The notes under the pieces were generated by a model. The model did not search any database and had not been told where the DNA came from. It was given only the letters and a program-made list of their open reading frames with translations. Source: Drosophila pseudoobscura (Eukaryota > Arthropoda > Insecta > Diptera > Drosophilidae). Taken from it: 64,000 bases of DNA. Shown here piece after piece: positions 34,550-48,496 of the stretch; the first letter of the stretch is position 1; each line of letters starts with the position of its first letter. A program made the translations under genes and the position numbers. The DNA is taken from the NCBI RefSeq assembly GCF_009870125.1, contig NC_046681.1:6895001-6959000 (forward strand), written 5' to 3'.

Positions 34550-37500
34550 CTATTTCCAGACGGGCGTTAGATCTAGAGTGAGATTCTGAATGGTGCGGTT
34601 CCTCGCAGAGCTGCGCTTCTGCTTTACAGAGCTGGTGATCTCGTTGACGAGGCCTTGGCAGTCGTTGCAGACGGGCACCTGCTCGCCGCGCAAGTTCTCC
34701 TTTTGATCCTGGGTCTGGGCCAAATGGCTGCCCGAGGAGAACAAGGCGAAGCCCCGCGAGAATCGCGATCTAGAAAAGGAAGATTGCAGAATTGGTTACA
34801 GTTTCTGGCGGGGCTGCTGCACCACTTACTTTCTCTCGAGGGTGCTGCTGTTGGACAGCGGTCGATATGCTGGGCTGTGCACGGGCAGACTCCGGGGTCC
34901 TTCCATGCTCCGCGACATGGCGTTGTTGTAGTGGTGCTTCTGATGGTGCTGCATCACCCCCGAGGGTCGCATGGCTGACGAGTAGGAGGCGGACATGGCA
35001 GCCTGGTCGTGCAGCGCCTCCACGGCATGGCCAGGGGCGGCGGAGGTGGAAGCGCCGGCTCCTGGCCCCACGCTGATGCCAGGAGTGCTCATGTTTGATC
35101 TTTGGTGCTTGGGTGAGGATGGTGCACTGCCCACAGTGCTGCGTGTCTGCAAAGGGAGAGCGAGGAGGTCAGTAATATGGCGACGAAAAGCTAGCTCGCG
35201 TGAGCACGCGTACCTTTCTATCTGACTCGGAGCGCAGGAGACGCTCAATCAGTGACTTGGGGAACTGGTCATCCATTATGTTCCCTGTCGACGAGGAGTG
35301 CGCCTGGTGGGCGTGGTGAGAGGGTGAGGGGGTGCTCGAGCTGGCCGGACTGGACAGCAGCGATGGTGAGATCAGCACAAGGGGAACGTTCCTGAAGTGC
35401 TCCGAGGGAATGCGCATCTGCGAAAGTACAATAAGAAAGTGATTAGACAATGAAATGAGTCAGTTAGTGGTCTAGATTCCACTCACCTTGGTATAGCACT
35501 TGGCGCAGACAGTGCGCTGGCAGAGCTTGCACTGGATACCCCATGGCCCGAAGAAGGAGAAGCGTGTGCGCAGGCACAGGAAGCAGACGCGACGCTTTTC
35601 AACATCCTCCTTGACGCGCACATCCATGGGCAGGCCCTCCAGCTCGGCTTTGGTCATGACAGAACGTATGTGAACGATCTCCGCCAGCGTTACGGACAGG
35701 CGATCGTCCCCCCGTTCCATCCAGGTCTGTTTGTCCATGAAGGACTTGTTCCATGGGCCAAGCGAGGATGTTGAATGAGCCTCGTCCAGCCTGGGCGGCC
35801 CGTCCGTCGTCTGCGAGTGCTCACCCTCCATCAGGGGGCTCTTCCTGATGCCTGGGGCCTCGCTGCTGGCTCCTGACTGCGACTGGCTGCCTGCGTCATC
35901 CGATTGACGCGACTCGGGGCGCGTGGGTGGCATCGAGTGCGTCTCCTCCAGGTTGCTCTGGCAGCCCACGATAGTGTGGCGGCGCAGAGATGCGCGTCTC
36001 GACTCGCATTGAGTGGCCAGGTCGTAGGCTGGGGAGTACAGAAAGTGCGTAATCGTTAGCCGGGGGTCAACACTGTGAATGCAGTACAGAAGTGTGGGGG
36101 AGGCAGAAGAAAGCTTTTGAAATGTTAAATGTGTCAGCTGCAGAGGCAGAGGCCAAGGAGGGGGTTGTGGTTGTGGTTGGGGTTATGCTGGCGGTGGGTG
36201 GCGTGGCATTGGGTGCATGCATGCATTTATGTATGTACGAGTATGTGATATAAGAGGCGAGGCTGAATGAGCGATATGATTGGCTCCGTGAAGCATCGAA
36301 TGGAAAGCAAGCGTGTGAGATCTTAGTAGGTTCTTTAAATATTTACATTCCAGGGCATTGTCGAAGAACCTGTGGTACTCGTCCTCCGTAAAGGATGGCT
36401 CTGCAGGCGGGGGTGGCCGTGCCTGTGCCTGTGGCTGGGGCAGAGTCTGCCTGGGTGCACTTGCGTCCACTGCAGCGCCAGGAGTTATTGCGGCAGCGTT
36501 AATTTTGTTCAAGTTTTTAAAGCGTGTGTGTGAGGCGTTTTGAATTCAGAATTGAAATTACATTATTTCCCATACAAATACTCGTATCACGAGGGCACAG
36601 GGCACAGCAACCAAAAACAATGATTATTGCAAGAGATAGATCTACTCGAGTGCAGGAAATAATAATAATACTGGGGAGCAGCTTTCAATAGATTCTCTTT
36701 TATTTATAAAGTTTCTGGTATGTCTTGACTTTAATAAATTTAACAAAATATTTCGAGATTTTCCTTAGTATATTTGTGCGCTCGTGATTTGTGTGTGTGC
36801 CGGAGTGCTCCTCCTTAAGCCGAACCAACTCCATTGTGTTAGCCATCGAATCGAATCAGCCCACACCAAAGACCCGCCATTTCAAAGGATATTTCCTTCA
36901 TCCTTTTGCTAGCTACTTTCTGGATTTGTTCTTAGTGCATTTAGGGGTTTGGGGGCAGGGGGTTATTAATTATAATACTCGTACAACACACTTGCTTTGC
37001 CGGGCCGGGCCGGGGCGGGGCAGGGGAAGGGGCCCTGTTGCTTCGCACAAAACCATACAAATAATAATTAATCGAAAGTAGTTAGCGTTGTGTGTGTGTG
37101 TGTTGTTTGTTGTTGTGTTGACAGTAAAACGATCAAATACCTTTGCAAAGTTAGGTTTGTTGTGGAGTGGAGTGGAGGGAAAGGAAGAATGTAAGAAATA
37201 AAAATAAAATAAATTAAAATTATAAAAACTTAAACCATTTTATAGCTAAAACTAGTAATACCAGATAATATACACCAGATACACCAGATACAGACTTTGG
37301 CAATGGCTACGCCATGGCTTTTGGGGTAAGGCACAGAAGTAAAGAGGAAAAAATATAACCCATTAAACATTAAAAATAAAAGCGGAAGACAGTAAAGTAA
37401 AGTAAAAAAGCTTTGATTTCATTAAAGGCAGTCCTTCCATAGTTTTTGGATGTCATATCATATCTTAGAAGTGAATCTTTCAGACATGGAAGATTCAGTC

Positions 37501-40500
37501 GTTGCGGTGTCAATCGGACAATCAGAAATCTGTTCTACTTTCAAGTCTGTCCCAAAACTAATCGAATTTCAATGCGAGTTGCCTCTGTACTTTGTGCGCC
37601 AGTAGTGTTAGGTGTCCCAAGTGCCCGTATATATAGTATATTGTACAGATTATAGTAGATTACAGGTCGATTGCACAACCAACAGAACTGGATACTCACT
37701 TGTGCGTCTGGGCCGCAGCTGCGTCGCCGTCGCCTGGCACTCTTGCCGCGCTTGGCTGGGCACCATGTAGCCCCCAAACGGATACGGCGGCATCTTGGGT
37801 TGCGAGCAGCGGTGCAGCTCGGCTAGATGGGCATGGTGAGGCTGGTGCTGCTGGTGGTGCTGGTGTGTGGCCGCTGTGGAGTGGGAGCTGCTCATGCTGG
37901 AGTCATCGAAGAAGAGCTCGTCGTCCTATCGACCGCATGAGGTAGAGCTCGATTAGCACAAAGATTACCAAAGGATCAGCTGGGGAGACACTCACCTGAA
38001 GCTGTGAGAAATCCACTTTAATGAGCCGCTGCCTGGAACGTGACAGAGTGGAGTTTGCACTTGGAAGCACTGCAAATGGAAGATCGTTGAAACAATGAGT
38101 CCTCTGGTCGCAAGCGAAAGTGAATGTGGCCACAGCCATGGGAAAATGGGTCTGCATGCGATGGGATTATCTAATGAATATCATGGAGTGATGGCATCTC
38201 TTCTCCGGGTAGCAGATTCCCCGCCGCTCACTCGGAAACCGGCTCCGCTCTGTGCCCTTTCTGTCCACTCATTGCGCAATTAGAGGAGGCCTTCCACTGA
38301 AGTTGGAAGTTGTCAACACGACGCCGCCTCGCACTTTTTACCGGCCATTCCACACACGAAAACCGTTAAGAGCCAGCGCACTTAATGGTTCTACTTATGA
38401 AATCACTCCGCAGAGCGGCTGGCTTGAGGCTTGTGCAATGCCTGGGAACTTCTGGAGCGGAAGGGGTCGCTTCACTTTTCAACTTGTCGAATATACTTTA
38501 CGACCCGTAGGCCCCATAACAGCCGGTACGTGACTGAGCAGGGGGCTGAGAGCCCACCAGCGACTGGACTGGACGCCGGGACCTTTGACCCGCGACCACA
38601 CCAGAACCAGGTTTCAGACTGGAGATACTCTTTTGCAGTGCCCAATGATGAAGGGTATCCGCACTTCTCCACACAGAATGCAGTTTGCTCTGCGGATTGC
38701 TTAATGGCTTTAATGACGGGAGCTGGGAGTCGGAGTCAAAGACGAAGTCGTATCATGACTACAATTACCAAAGCCACTGCAGGCGGTTCGGATTTACTCC
38801 TTAAACACATACAATGCCTTGGGGCATGCCTTGGGGGCCCCCCACACACACACACACACACAATAGTATAGACGAGGCTGAAATTGAAACCAGGTCAAAG
38901 CAGAGCAGAGCAGAGCAATTTCGTGGCCCAAAGCAATATTGGGGCATGGAGCCGTTTTCGGGTTACCTTTTGATGACTTGACGGCCTGCCGTGGCTTGGG
39001 TGTCGGAGGATTGGGGACTCCTGCTGACGAGGCTGTTGCACGCGGCGCGGCGCGAGGCGTTGGCTGGGGCTGCGGCTGCGGCTGGGACTCCGACTGGCAG
39101 AGATTGCTGTCCCCGTCGGAGCCGCAGTAGAGGGAAGCATCGCTGCCCACGTCCACCACATCCACGTCGCGCACCACGTGGTGGCTCTTGAACACCGACG
39201 CGGCAGTAGAGCGCTTGGCACTGGGCATCCCGGGCTTGGAGTCCATTTGAGCGCTTCTCGAATCGGTCACGGATTACAGCCTCCACATGTCCGACTGGCC
39301 GAGTCCTGGATGGTGCTAAGTGCTAGGTGCTTGGTGCCTGGTGCCTGGTGCTTGGTGCCTGGTGCTCCACTTCCGCGGCACTTCTCGAATCGCACTTCGG
39401 CTCACTCTTGTTGCCTTTTCACTTTTCGCTCTTTGTGTGCCACACGGTTGCATTCGGGCTATCGATCCGGGGAGTACAACAAATGGTAACGGAACCAACC
39501 CCACAGGGCTGCCTGCTCTGCTGCTCCGAGGGTTGTGTCCGGCTGTGTCCCTCCCCCCACTGCCAGGCTTGCTGCCTGACTGACAGACTGACGGATTGAC
39601 TGACGGCCGGTTTTCCACTATAACTTTCCACTAGGCCGCTTTTGGTTCTATTAATCATCCAGTTTTTTTGTTTCTTTTGCCCATCCGCGCCACGCTCCCA
39701 CCGCTCTCAACATAATCAATGGAGTCCACGTCCACTCCTCCAACCAGCAGAAACAACACCGAACGAATGGGGCGCAACCGCCAAGACTCAAAACACGGAA
39801 CCCCCGAACCCCAAACCCGTTACAAGCCAGCGAGAGAGTGGTATATCCATAAAAGGTGCGCCTGTGTCGCTCTTCGGTGGCCTAAATGGTTTGCACTCGC
39901 TTTACACTGGATGTCGAGTGTTTGCTAGGTATAGTACACCGATAGCACCCATATGAACTCTGGACTCCTCTTCCAATACAAAATTATGAATATATCCAAT
40001 AAATTTTGAGTGTTAACTTATAGATATTCTACCGAACGCATGGTATAACCATATAAGGTAGGGAACTAGTTATTCGCAGCGCGCCTGCGCAGAGACTTCT
40101 CTGAGCGCGGCGGAGAGTCGGTTTAATGAGAGCTTGAGACAGAGAGAGAGTGAGAGGAGAGCGCACTTTTGTTTTGGCCTTTCATTGTGTTGTTTTGTTT
40201 GGTGGGGGGACTTTTACGTCACTCCTTGGGTAGGTGGTTCGGGTGATGACGTAGAGGCAGAACGCGATGGCAAGGACAGCGCATCTTATGAATAAGCAGG
40301 GGGGGTCGGTCTCTGGGGTTTTGAAATCAAAGTTGCAGCCAAATTTGAAAAAGTTCTCAATCGTCAATAAAGATGGGAGTTCAGGGTCGCCTAAAAATGG
40401 AAGCGGCATGATGACATTTGGCATCTGTCCTTTGAAATGACTAGTATTCGTATTCAACATGTTAGGCAGGTATTCATTAGCACTAATAGGAATGTTCGAG

Positions 40501-43500
40501 GTACCCTCGCTACAGAAACCTACAGATACTCGCCCAAAAAGCTGTTGATATTTCCCAAAAAATAGCTACGGCCCAACTAGATCTGGACGATCTGTGAACA
40601 CTAGTCAGCCTAAAAGTCGTGCACATTTTGTAGCTCTCTTGTCGATGTCACTATCCCGTAGTTGTATATGTAGCAAGCATGTACAAATCATGTAGTATAT
40701 TGTTATTGTTTAAACAAAAAGGCAACAGTCGCGATGGGCAGAGAAACATCACTCAGCTGTTGATGCTGATGAAAAACATATGTATGTACTCGATTGGGTC
40801 GGAAACGCTTCCTTCTGGCTGTGTTTGAGTAAAGGGATCGCATAGATCACGATGAAATCGTGTAAAATTACATTCGACATGTTGAAATGAAGCATTCATA
40901 AACTACATACTACATACATGTATGTACATATGTATGTCAGTGGTTTATCTACGTGATCTGGTACAGTTTTCCCGAAAAGTTCGTGGTCTTTTCCAGGCTT
41001 AGGCGAAAATGTTTACTTATTTACAATCTGGATTATGGTATGAATGAAAACGTGCAATTGGAAATATGTATATGGGTGATAGAACGGAACCTACTAAAGT
41101 CGAACTTATCTATTACGATCCTCCACACAACGAAGCTTTCTATATAACGAAATTATTTCCAGAACACTGCCATGCTATATTCTACACAACAAAAGTTCTA
41201 TACTACGAATTTTCCGTATAAGGAATTCCCCTTGAGAACGACTGTTGAATAAGCTCGAAGATCTTTTCGCCGAATATCTTAAGTGATGGATTTATGGTTT
41301 CCCAATAATATTGCCCCTATGATTATCGGATAAGCCTGTACGAAAATTGTTCAATCGATGGGTAATGCCCGAAAGTGTGTGAAATGGTTGCTTAAAGGAT
41401 GACCTACTCTGATCTACTCCTAACCAAATTTCGGATTTTCATCTGGATGAACTTGATTCAACTCGTACAAATCTCGAACTTATCTAGTCCATTCAGTAAT
41501 GGGCAAACTATACGTATATGCTGACCAATGGAGTATGTTTTTCGACAGGCAAAACATATTTTTCGGTCAGCAGCTGCATATCGGAGGCAAACAAGATTCC
41601 CAGCCGCAAAAGAAAAGCAACAAACAGCGGCAAACAGACAGACCAACGGACAAACATACACTGTCTAAGGTGAGGTTGTCGTTGTCGTGCCTGGCTTGGT
41701 CGTTGTCGTTGTTGTCGCTATCTTTGTGTGTCACAGTTTTGCACGCTTCCTTCAGCAGAGCGGATTGTGGATTTTGGATTGGGATTGGGGATTGGGTTTG
41801 GGGTTTGGGGACTGGGGATTGGAAAAAGTGGCCGTTTTTGATCTATGTTGGCATGCGCGCTGCACTGCACTGCGGCCGGCAGACTCTCATGGAGAAACAG
41901 AAAGAAAAAGACAGATTGGGAGGACAGAGGGACCGACGGACAATGGGGCTCCCCGGACGACAAGTGCAGTGAAAAGTTGTGCGACTAACAAGTTTTCCTC
42001 TCTCTCTCCCCCTCTCTCTCTCTGTCTCTTTTCCACTCGGTGTCTTCGAGAGGCGACATCTGCCTGTGTAAGCACACGCGTACGCGGAGTATGACAACAA
42101 TTTATGGGCGGCTGGCGTTTAAAATTGGAAATCGCCGATGACAACACACCGAGAGGATGGATGCGGCAGATGGAGACAGACACCCACCAAAGATTAGAGG
42201 CGGCATCTATTTTTGGCAGTCACTGTGGAAAGGCCCAGGTATTTCTTTCGACACCGAGTCCGCTGGTGCCGGGAAATCTATTGACAGGCGATTTGCTGAT
42301 GCCCTTTGTCGTCAGTTTATGACTATCGTTGACGTCAGGACTTGTACATACAATATGGGAGTGTATGTGGAGATCACAGGGGATATATACGGGAGGAAAC
42401 CACCATGAAGGTCACTTTATATAGGAAGTGGGATGCAACCAATCCACCAACGTGTCTTCTGCCACACTTGAATAGTATTTGGGTTAGAAAAGTGAATAGC
42501 TAAAGGGTTTTCTTTGTTCCTAGACCCATCTAATTATGGTACTCTCACTTCCATCCTCTGTCCGCCAAGGAGAACTTTCCCTAAAGTTCTATACTTTACA
42601 TGCAGTAGGATATACCCTTGTTTTACTGAACTAATTCTATTTCGTTGGACTTACTTCTCTGCCTCAGAGGGGGTGCCTCTGGCGGGGTGATCTGCTTCAG
42701 CTCCTTGCCCTGCCGTATGGACTCCATGAGCTGTTCCCTGGGCGTGGGCGTGCACATCCGGGGCGGGCCCAGTTGCCGTTCGGAGGCCTGGTGGACGATG
42801 AAGGTGGGGAAGGGAAATAGAACAAGAAAAGAAAAAATATGGCAACGAAAATTAGTTTTGCTTTGAAAATGGAACTGTTAAATTTTATTGGAAGCCACAA
42901 AATATATGCAGCGATGCTTCCTCCATAAAGAAAGTGAAGTAAAAATATAAACCCGCCAGAAAGCCCAGAGGGGGGTTCACTTGGGACTGGAAATGGTTGT
43001 GGTTGTGGTTGGATTGGGGGCACTACACACCTTCTTCAATGGCGGCCGTGACCTAATGAACTCCAAGATCATGGCATGGGCATCTTTCTTGACGCGCGGC
43101 GGTATATCTCCATTGACCATCACCTTGCGCAACTGATACTTTCTGTAAAGAGAAATTGCGTTGTTGATTGGATGTGTCTGGTGCCTTGGGCTTTGTGTGG
43201 GAACTCTTACTTGGCTCGGATATCCCCCATGAGTATCTCGTAGGGCGTCAGCTCGTATTCGATGGGTGTGCGCTCGAAGTTGCTCTTCTTCAGGCGGACG
43301 CCGCGGCGCAGCTCGTCGATCACCTGCACCCAGAAGCGTGCCTGCAAATGGGGAAAGTGTGTTGCTCAGAGATGGTACATAGAACGGATAGAACAAGACA
43401 TGCAATGCAATGCAACTAGGGACATGCTACACCGCGACTATTGCCACCTACTTGCAGGGCTCGCCACACCTCCAGTTCGTGCTTCGGTTCGGGTTTGAAG

Positions 43501-46500
43501 GGAGGAAGAAAGGAAACCACAAATCAGAGGACAAGTCAACTGTCAGCCACTTGCCACTTGCCCCATCCAAGAGGCGCTTTGGGCACATTTCACTTTTATG
43601 CCCCAACCCCGTTACGAATATTTCCATTTAATTAGCCAATTAGCCAATTGAGGCTCCCGTTGCGGCAGGCCGATGCAATGACTGATTAATGCCAGACATG
43701 CCACATGCCACTTGCCACTTGCCACATGACAAGCCAACTGCTAACTGTGCGTATGAGTAATGTGTGTTGAATGCCGCGCGATGTGCAGGAAGACTTCGAC
43801 TATTTAGCACACAATGGAGAGGAGAGGCTGGGAGGCTGGGGGCCGGCTATATGTAACAGCAATTCGCGTTTTCACTTTCCACTGCAGCATGCGCTTTTCC
43901 TGTTCCTGCCACACCACTCGCGCCCAATCGGTGGCAGTGCATTTTCGAGACAGCTCATTAACTATGCAAAACGGGATCGGATCGGCTCGGCTCGGGATCG
44001 CATTTCAACCACAGCCGAGGGCATGGCAGCACATGTTTTGACACAAACGTTGCACCCGCAAAAAGAGATCTGGAAACGCTGAAGATGCCACGCCACGCTT
44101 CAATTAATGCAAGACCCGACCCCCTTTACGTGGGGCCAGCTTCCGGCTTTGTTGCTTTGCTGCTTTGTTGGGGCCATGTACCATGTACCATGGTACCATG
44201 TGCGTACAACATTTGCATCGTCTGGATCGGCACATTAGCATAGGAGCTGGCCCATATCGTCATCATCGTCATCCTCCTCATGACGGCAGGCAGCAAACCG
44301 AAACACAGACAACAGACTCGATGTCTGCGATATGGTTGATGAGAGAAGCATTCGGCATCGAATGGGGAATCACCTTCCGATTTCGGAAAGAGAGTACCCG
44401 CCATTCCATCATACTCGCAGCAACCTCCAAGCAGAATCGCAAACAAAATAAATGTAAATTTCCCCAAAAAAAAAAACAGAGCTCTTTCTGCAATCTTTGT
44501 CTCGGTTTGTGACATTCTGAAGGCTGTTGGTTTCTGGGAAAAACTGATAAAACGCTGACTAGAGACACACTTCTTGGGTCTTGGGCGTCGGACTACCGCA
44601 AAAAGCAGTAGCTGGAGCACAAAAACAATAGACAGTAGACAGTGGAGAGTGCAGAGTGGAGAGAGGCCAATCGAATGGCCAGGCGGGCCAAGAGGCACAA
44701 GAAGCGGGCTCTTATCGAACAGCTAGGAAGTGATAAGAGCGCTTTTAATCAAGCCAACAATGGCCTGAAACTACGTTTCGCACTGAGATTCGGGTATCAG
44801 TATTCGTGTGACAACAAGCCACAAGACAACGCACACTCGAGTGCTTCGAGCCCGATGATGGTGATGGTGATGGCGATGATGGCCCACCTGTCTGGCCAAT
44901 TAATTGGCAATTGGCAATTGGCAGAGACGACTGCGCCTTCTTTAATCGCCGGCTTTCAACACATGCAAATGCACAGCGAGCTGGCACGAAAAGGCCAAAC
45001 AAAAATATTTATGGTCTATTTATTTAATTACGAATGTGGCGTGAAGATACTCTCAGATGTGTACATATATGGTACATATGTATTCGGTGTACTGGTATTA
45101 CATGCTCGCATGATTTGTCGTTTGGCTCGCACGCAAAGTTTTCCATTTGTTTGGTTTGGCTTTGCGGTTTTTCTGTGTTTTTCTATCAAACATGCAAACA
45201 TTGGCAAACGAGTGACGTGATCCCGGAGCGGGCCTGGGGCCCAAGGCGGAGAAATTACGAGAGAAACGCGAGGATAGGTGCCCGGGTACGGGGGCAGGTC
45301 GTTGTGATTGCAAATTTAAGGAAAGTCCGAGCCCAGGGATCATTAGTGGTTAGACGACAAGGGACTTCCCTTCTCTCTCGTTTAAAGAAATGATTCTGCA
45401 AGAAACTCTCCCTCAGAGCACGGAGCTCTCTCCAAGTCAAGCTTTTAGCATTGATTACGTGCCTGAATCCAAACCCGAAATGAAGGAATTAATTGGGTTT
45501 AATTTGATTAGCAGTTCATATAAATCGAACGCTTCTAAGAATCTCTTCGAGCATATTCCAACCAATTAGCACTGGGATTACATTATTCGACAGTATTCGA
45601 AAGAGCTTTTCGAGCTATTCTCTGGAGAACTTTGGAGACCGGAGAGGTTCCAATACGAACCGAACACACCTCGAACGGTAAAGTAAAGCCCCTCCACTCC
45701 GCTCCACTCCACCCCGCTCCACTCTAGTATATGTTTTCGCGCCACTCCGAGTCTTTGCGTGTCTGGCCAATTTGCGTGTGGGTCTCAATGGGTTCCGGAG
45801 GTCCAACGGTGATGGCAAATTCCTGTGACGGCCTCGACACATTCGGCAAAGGTCACCCGAAACACACAAATTTATAGACTAATGTGTGGCCCATACTCTC
45901 GCAGAAAATAGATGGCGGCGGTGGTGGCGGTGAACTCATTAGGATGATGGTCGAGTGGTTGTGGAAGTGGAATCAGTCGGTCGCCGCGGGCCCATTATTG
46001 AAATTAAAAGTGAATTTCATTTGGCAATACCTAAGCATGAAATAGTTCACTTTTTCCGCCTTACCGCAGAGGAAAACCCCCCCAAGTGCGGACATCGTGC
46101 GTGATCTCTCAGTCTATCTCTGCGATAATGATTATGATGATGATGGCTATGGCTATGGCTTATGGCCAAACTCTGTTCGAAGAGGTGTGCCAACGAGCAG
46201 TGATCGTGAGTCGGCAGCCCACTTCAGAGGCCATTAGTGGAGCTCTACGGATTGCATAACTCGGGTGTCTAGCGGGTGTCTCGCAGTGGGGGGATAGCTA
46301 GACAGATAGATCTTACCCAGTCGTTGAAGCCCAGCTTCGCCAGTTCTTTCTGTGTGGTCGGAGACGATTCTGCGGCCTTGATCAGCTTCTCGGCACCTGT
46401 GGCAGAGAATGATCCATTGGCGCATTAGTCCCCCGATTGCCGAATGACTGATCTAAGGCCAAACACTCACCATTGTTCAGGACTTGCTGGAGGAACACGC

Positions 46501-48496
46501 GCAGCTCTATTGTCTCCGTTGCCAGGGCCCGGCACACGGCTTTGTAGTGATTGTCCGCCAAGGCGGGCTTCTGCAGGTGGTTTCTGCAGGTCTGAAACGA
46601 GAGGGTGATTAAACGGGGTATTGGAATTGGGATACTTTTAAGAGGAGATTCTATAGCAGTACTCTACGATTAATATGAAGAATTTATTGCTACTGTTGTA
46701 GGACAATCCGTTTTAGTGGCTCTTACTATTCTTTTCATATCAGGCATGGCTCAAAATATGGCAGCCATTCGGAGAAAAGATAACTTTGTATCGGTTTCCG
46801 GCCAATTTCCAACCACTAAGATTCATTAAGATAATACTAAATATAGGTCAGGAAAGTGGGTTTCCTGTTCCCAAAGTTTCCTCGAGCCGTCAATAGAGAG
46901 AGAAAGAGTGTGCAGTATGGGCTCAAATGCCCTCTTGGTGGCAAGACCCTATCCCCCTTTCAATACAGAGTCGAAATGCAGTATCCCCCATTGCCCATTG
47001 GCCAAATTCGGTGCAATTTTACGCACATCAGCTGCGGATACTCTGGCACTTTTCCACTTTTCGTTTGGGTGTTAGAAAAGTCTGTTTGGAGGCATGGGGC
47101 ATGGGTTCTGGCAGAAGTTTGCTCACTGTTGCCTGACAGCAATGTGTCAATTCCATAAAGTGGCTCATTAGAGGTGGAGCGGCCTCTCGCGGACCTCCCC
47201 CGGGGCGCTCGGACAGAACGGATCGGACTTGGACTCAATCAGCAACGGTGTGAGGTTTATCACACGCCCCAATGCCATGGGGCCTGGGCGGTGATAGCGA
47301 TCGTCAGCTGTCTCCCCAGAAGGCTGGGGAGAATTCCAGAAATCCATTTGTCTGTGAAATCAAGTGCAGCGGAGAGGTTTCGGATTCTGGATTCTCGATT
47401 CTCGATTCTCTCGATTTCCGCGTGATTACGAAAGCGCTTGTCTTGATGGTTATTTTGGTTATTTAACATTGCGGCTAAGAGTGCAATCGAGAAGCGATTG
47501 CAAATTGTTTTTTTCCAGTCAGGTACTCGTAATCCAAGTAGAACCCGGGCCAGGCTATGCTTGTTGGCTGCGGTTAGCCGCGATACAGATACAAAGATAC
47601 AGATACAGCGCAACCCGCTCTCCCCCTCTCCCTCTCTCTCGCTGGCTAACTGTAACGCGCGCCAAACTAGTTTTCCCACAGATCCATCGATACATCGATA
47701 CCACTCGTAGCATATTTATATGTCAAATGTGCTGCTGGCCAAATGGAGCAGATTGAGCCCGGTCAAAAGGTCACGCCACGGTGTGGCGCACCCCCCTCTC
47801 TGAGTCATGGATTTCGGCATCTCAAGTGCCAGAAACCGTTTAGGAAACCGAAACTTACCTCGATTATGTGCTCTAGTTCTTTGGTATCGTTGCGCTCCTC
47901 CTCCGCCTCGTCGTCCCAGCGCTTGTCGCCCTCGTCGATGCCCTCGTCGATGCAATCCTCGTCAGTCTCTGCAACGAAAAATAGTTAAGATAGTTAGCCC
48001 CTTCGAAGGCGAAACTAAGGTCAAAATCCCCCCCTCCCCGGGCGATACGAGTACACATTTCTGTTTCATTTAGTTTCATTTATCAAAGTTCTACGTGATT
48101 CATGTGCCCGGGGAGATCTGGGAGAGAGACCTTCATCTTGTTTTCAGCTGTGCAGCTGTGGGGTTTGATAGAATGGGGTTTCCGCTCGAAGGCTGCTCTT
48201 CGAGGGATAGGCCCCTTCGGAAAGTGACTCAATCGCACAGAATATTGTGTGAATAACTATGAAACATTGCATCACGGCGATAAGTAATAAACGAACAAAG
48301 AAACACTCAATCGGAGCAGTTCTTTCCCGATTTAGGGGCTTATACCTCTACACTATATACTCTATAGACTGTACTCACCATCTGCTGTCATAAAGTTGAA
48401 CAGATTCTCGAGCTCCTGCGACATCTGGCACTCCTCGTCCTCGGGCAGATTGTAGTCCAGTGCGGTGTACACGATTTCCGCCATTTCGCTGATGAT
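34550..48496 (-). CDS. spir: Spire actin nucleator (5' end not in the recognised exons; 836 codons here)
   Basis: Fourteen minus-strand exons join in phase: 48496-48379, 47968-47859, 46591-46471, 46396-46317, 43341-43211, 43142-43031, 42787-42655, 38069-37996, 37925-37700, 36469-36347, 36028-35487, 35417-35214, 35146-34830 and 34769-34550. The first encodes the second half of the KIND domain ([17 protein letters not shown]), which binds the formin Cappuccino. The WH2 cluster follows: [52 protein letters not shown] and [13 protein letters not shown], each binding an actin monomer. The Spir box is [18 protein letters not shown]. The modified FYVE finger (CFLC, CKLC, CAKC, with CNDC near the end) targets vesicle membranes. 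The protein ends in a basic stretch and DLTPVWK. In flies Spire nucleates actin in the oocyte and neurons. The N-terminal half of KIND and the start codon are missing, probably beyond the right edge. Confidence 0.93.
38842..38863. repeat. (CA)n microsatellite
   Basis: Eleven CA units within the spire intron downstream of the alternative first exon. Confidence 0.85.
38967..39246 (-). CDS. spir: Alternative first coding exon of spire (short, KIND-less isoform, 661 aa)
   Basis: An ATG in good context (TCAAATGG at 39246) opens 93 codons starting [13 protein letters not shown], with a central Gln-Pro repeat and [13 protein letters not shown] before donor AAAAG|GTAACC. The phase is 1, the same as the upstream exon it would replace (42787-42655), so both join exon 38069-37996 in frame, here as K-V-LPSANS. 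The resulting protein keeps only the last WH2, the Spir box and the FYVE finger. C-terminal-only Spire isoforms are known in D. melanogaster. An intronic promoter between about 39.3 and 39.6 kb is implied, where CTATCGAT (7 of 8 of a DRE) occurs at 39459-39466. Confidence 0.65.
39312..39366. repeat. (GGTGCCT)n heptamer minisatellite upstream of the spire internal start
   Basis: About seven imperfect units of GGTGCYT, beginning 66 bases upstream of the internal ATG. It would lie in the 5' UTR or core promoter of the short spire isoform, so copy number could affect it. Confidence 0.8.
39370..42654. other. Spire intron and upstream DNA of the short isoform; no gene
   Basis: This part of the spire intron between WH2 exons contains a GC-mixed promoter-like stretch to about 40.2 kb and then about 1 kb of AT-rich sequence (40.5-41.5 kb) without tandem repeats. 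Open frames here are short and have no family likeness. A (TC)-rich block at 41.99-42.03 kb is the only simple repeat of note. Confidence 0.45.
43343..46316. other. Spire intron of about 3 kb without a recognisable gene
   Basis: This intron separates the KIND-linker exon (to 46317) from the first WH2 exon (from 43341). A plus-strand frame at 44642-45220 stays open for about 190 codons but has no ATG at its start and no known motifs. A palindromic cluster of CCATGTAC/GTACCATG words lies at 44173-44200. Confidence 0.45.

Noticed and set aside
36181..36346. Read-through of the spire exon past FFDNALE
   Set aside because: The donor at GAAT|GTAAAT joins in phase to the Spir-box exon and restores the conserved order; the read-through is intron sequence with a late stop.
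44173..44200. Palindromic cluster of CCATGTAC and GTACCATG
   Set aside because: Imperfect and short; no evidence of a binding site or hairpin RNA.
44642..45220. A 192-codon plus-strand open frame inside a spire intron
   Set aside because: It opens on GTG rather than ATG, has no splice or promoter context, shows runs from GATGAT-type repeats, and has no recognisable motif. Probably chance.
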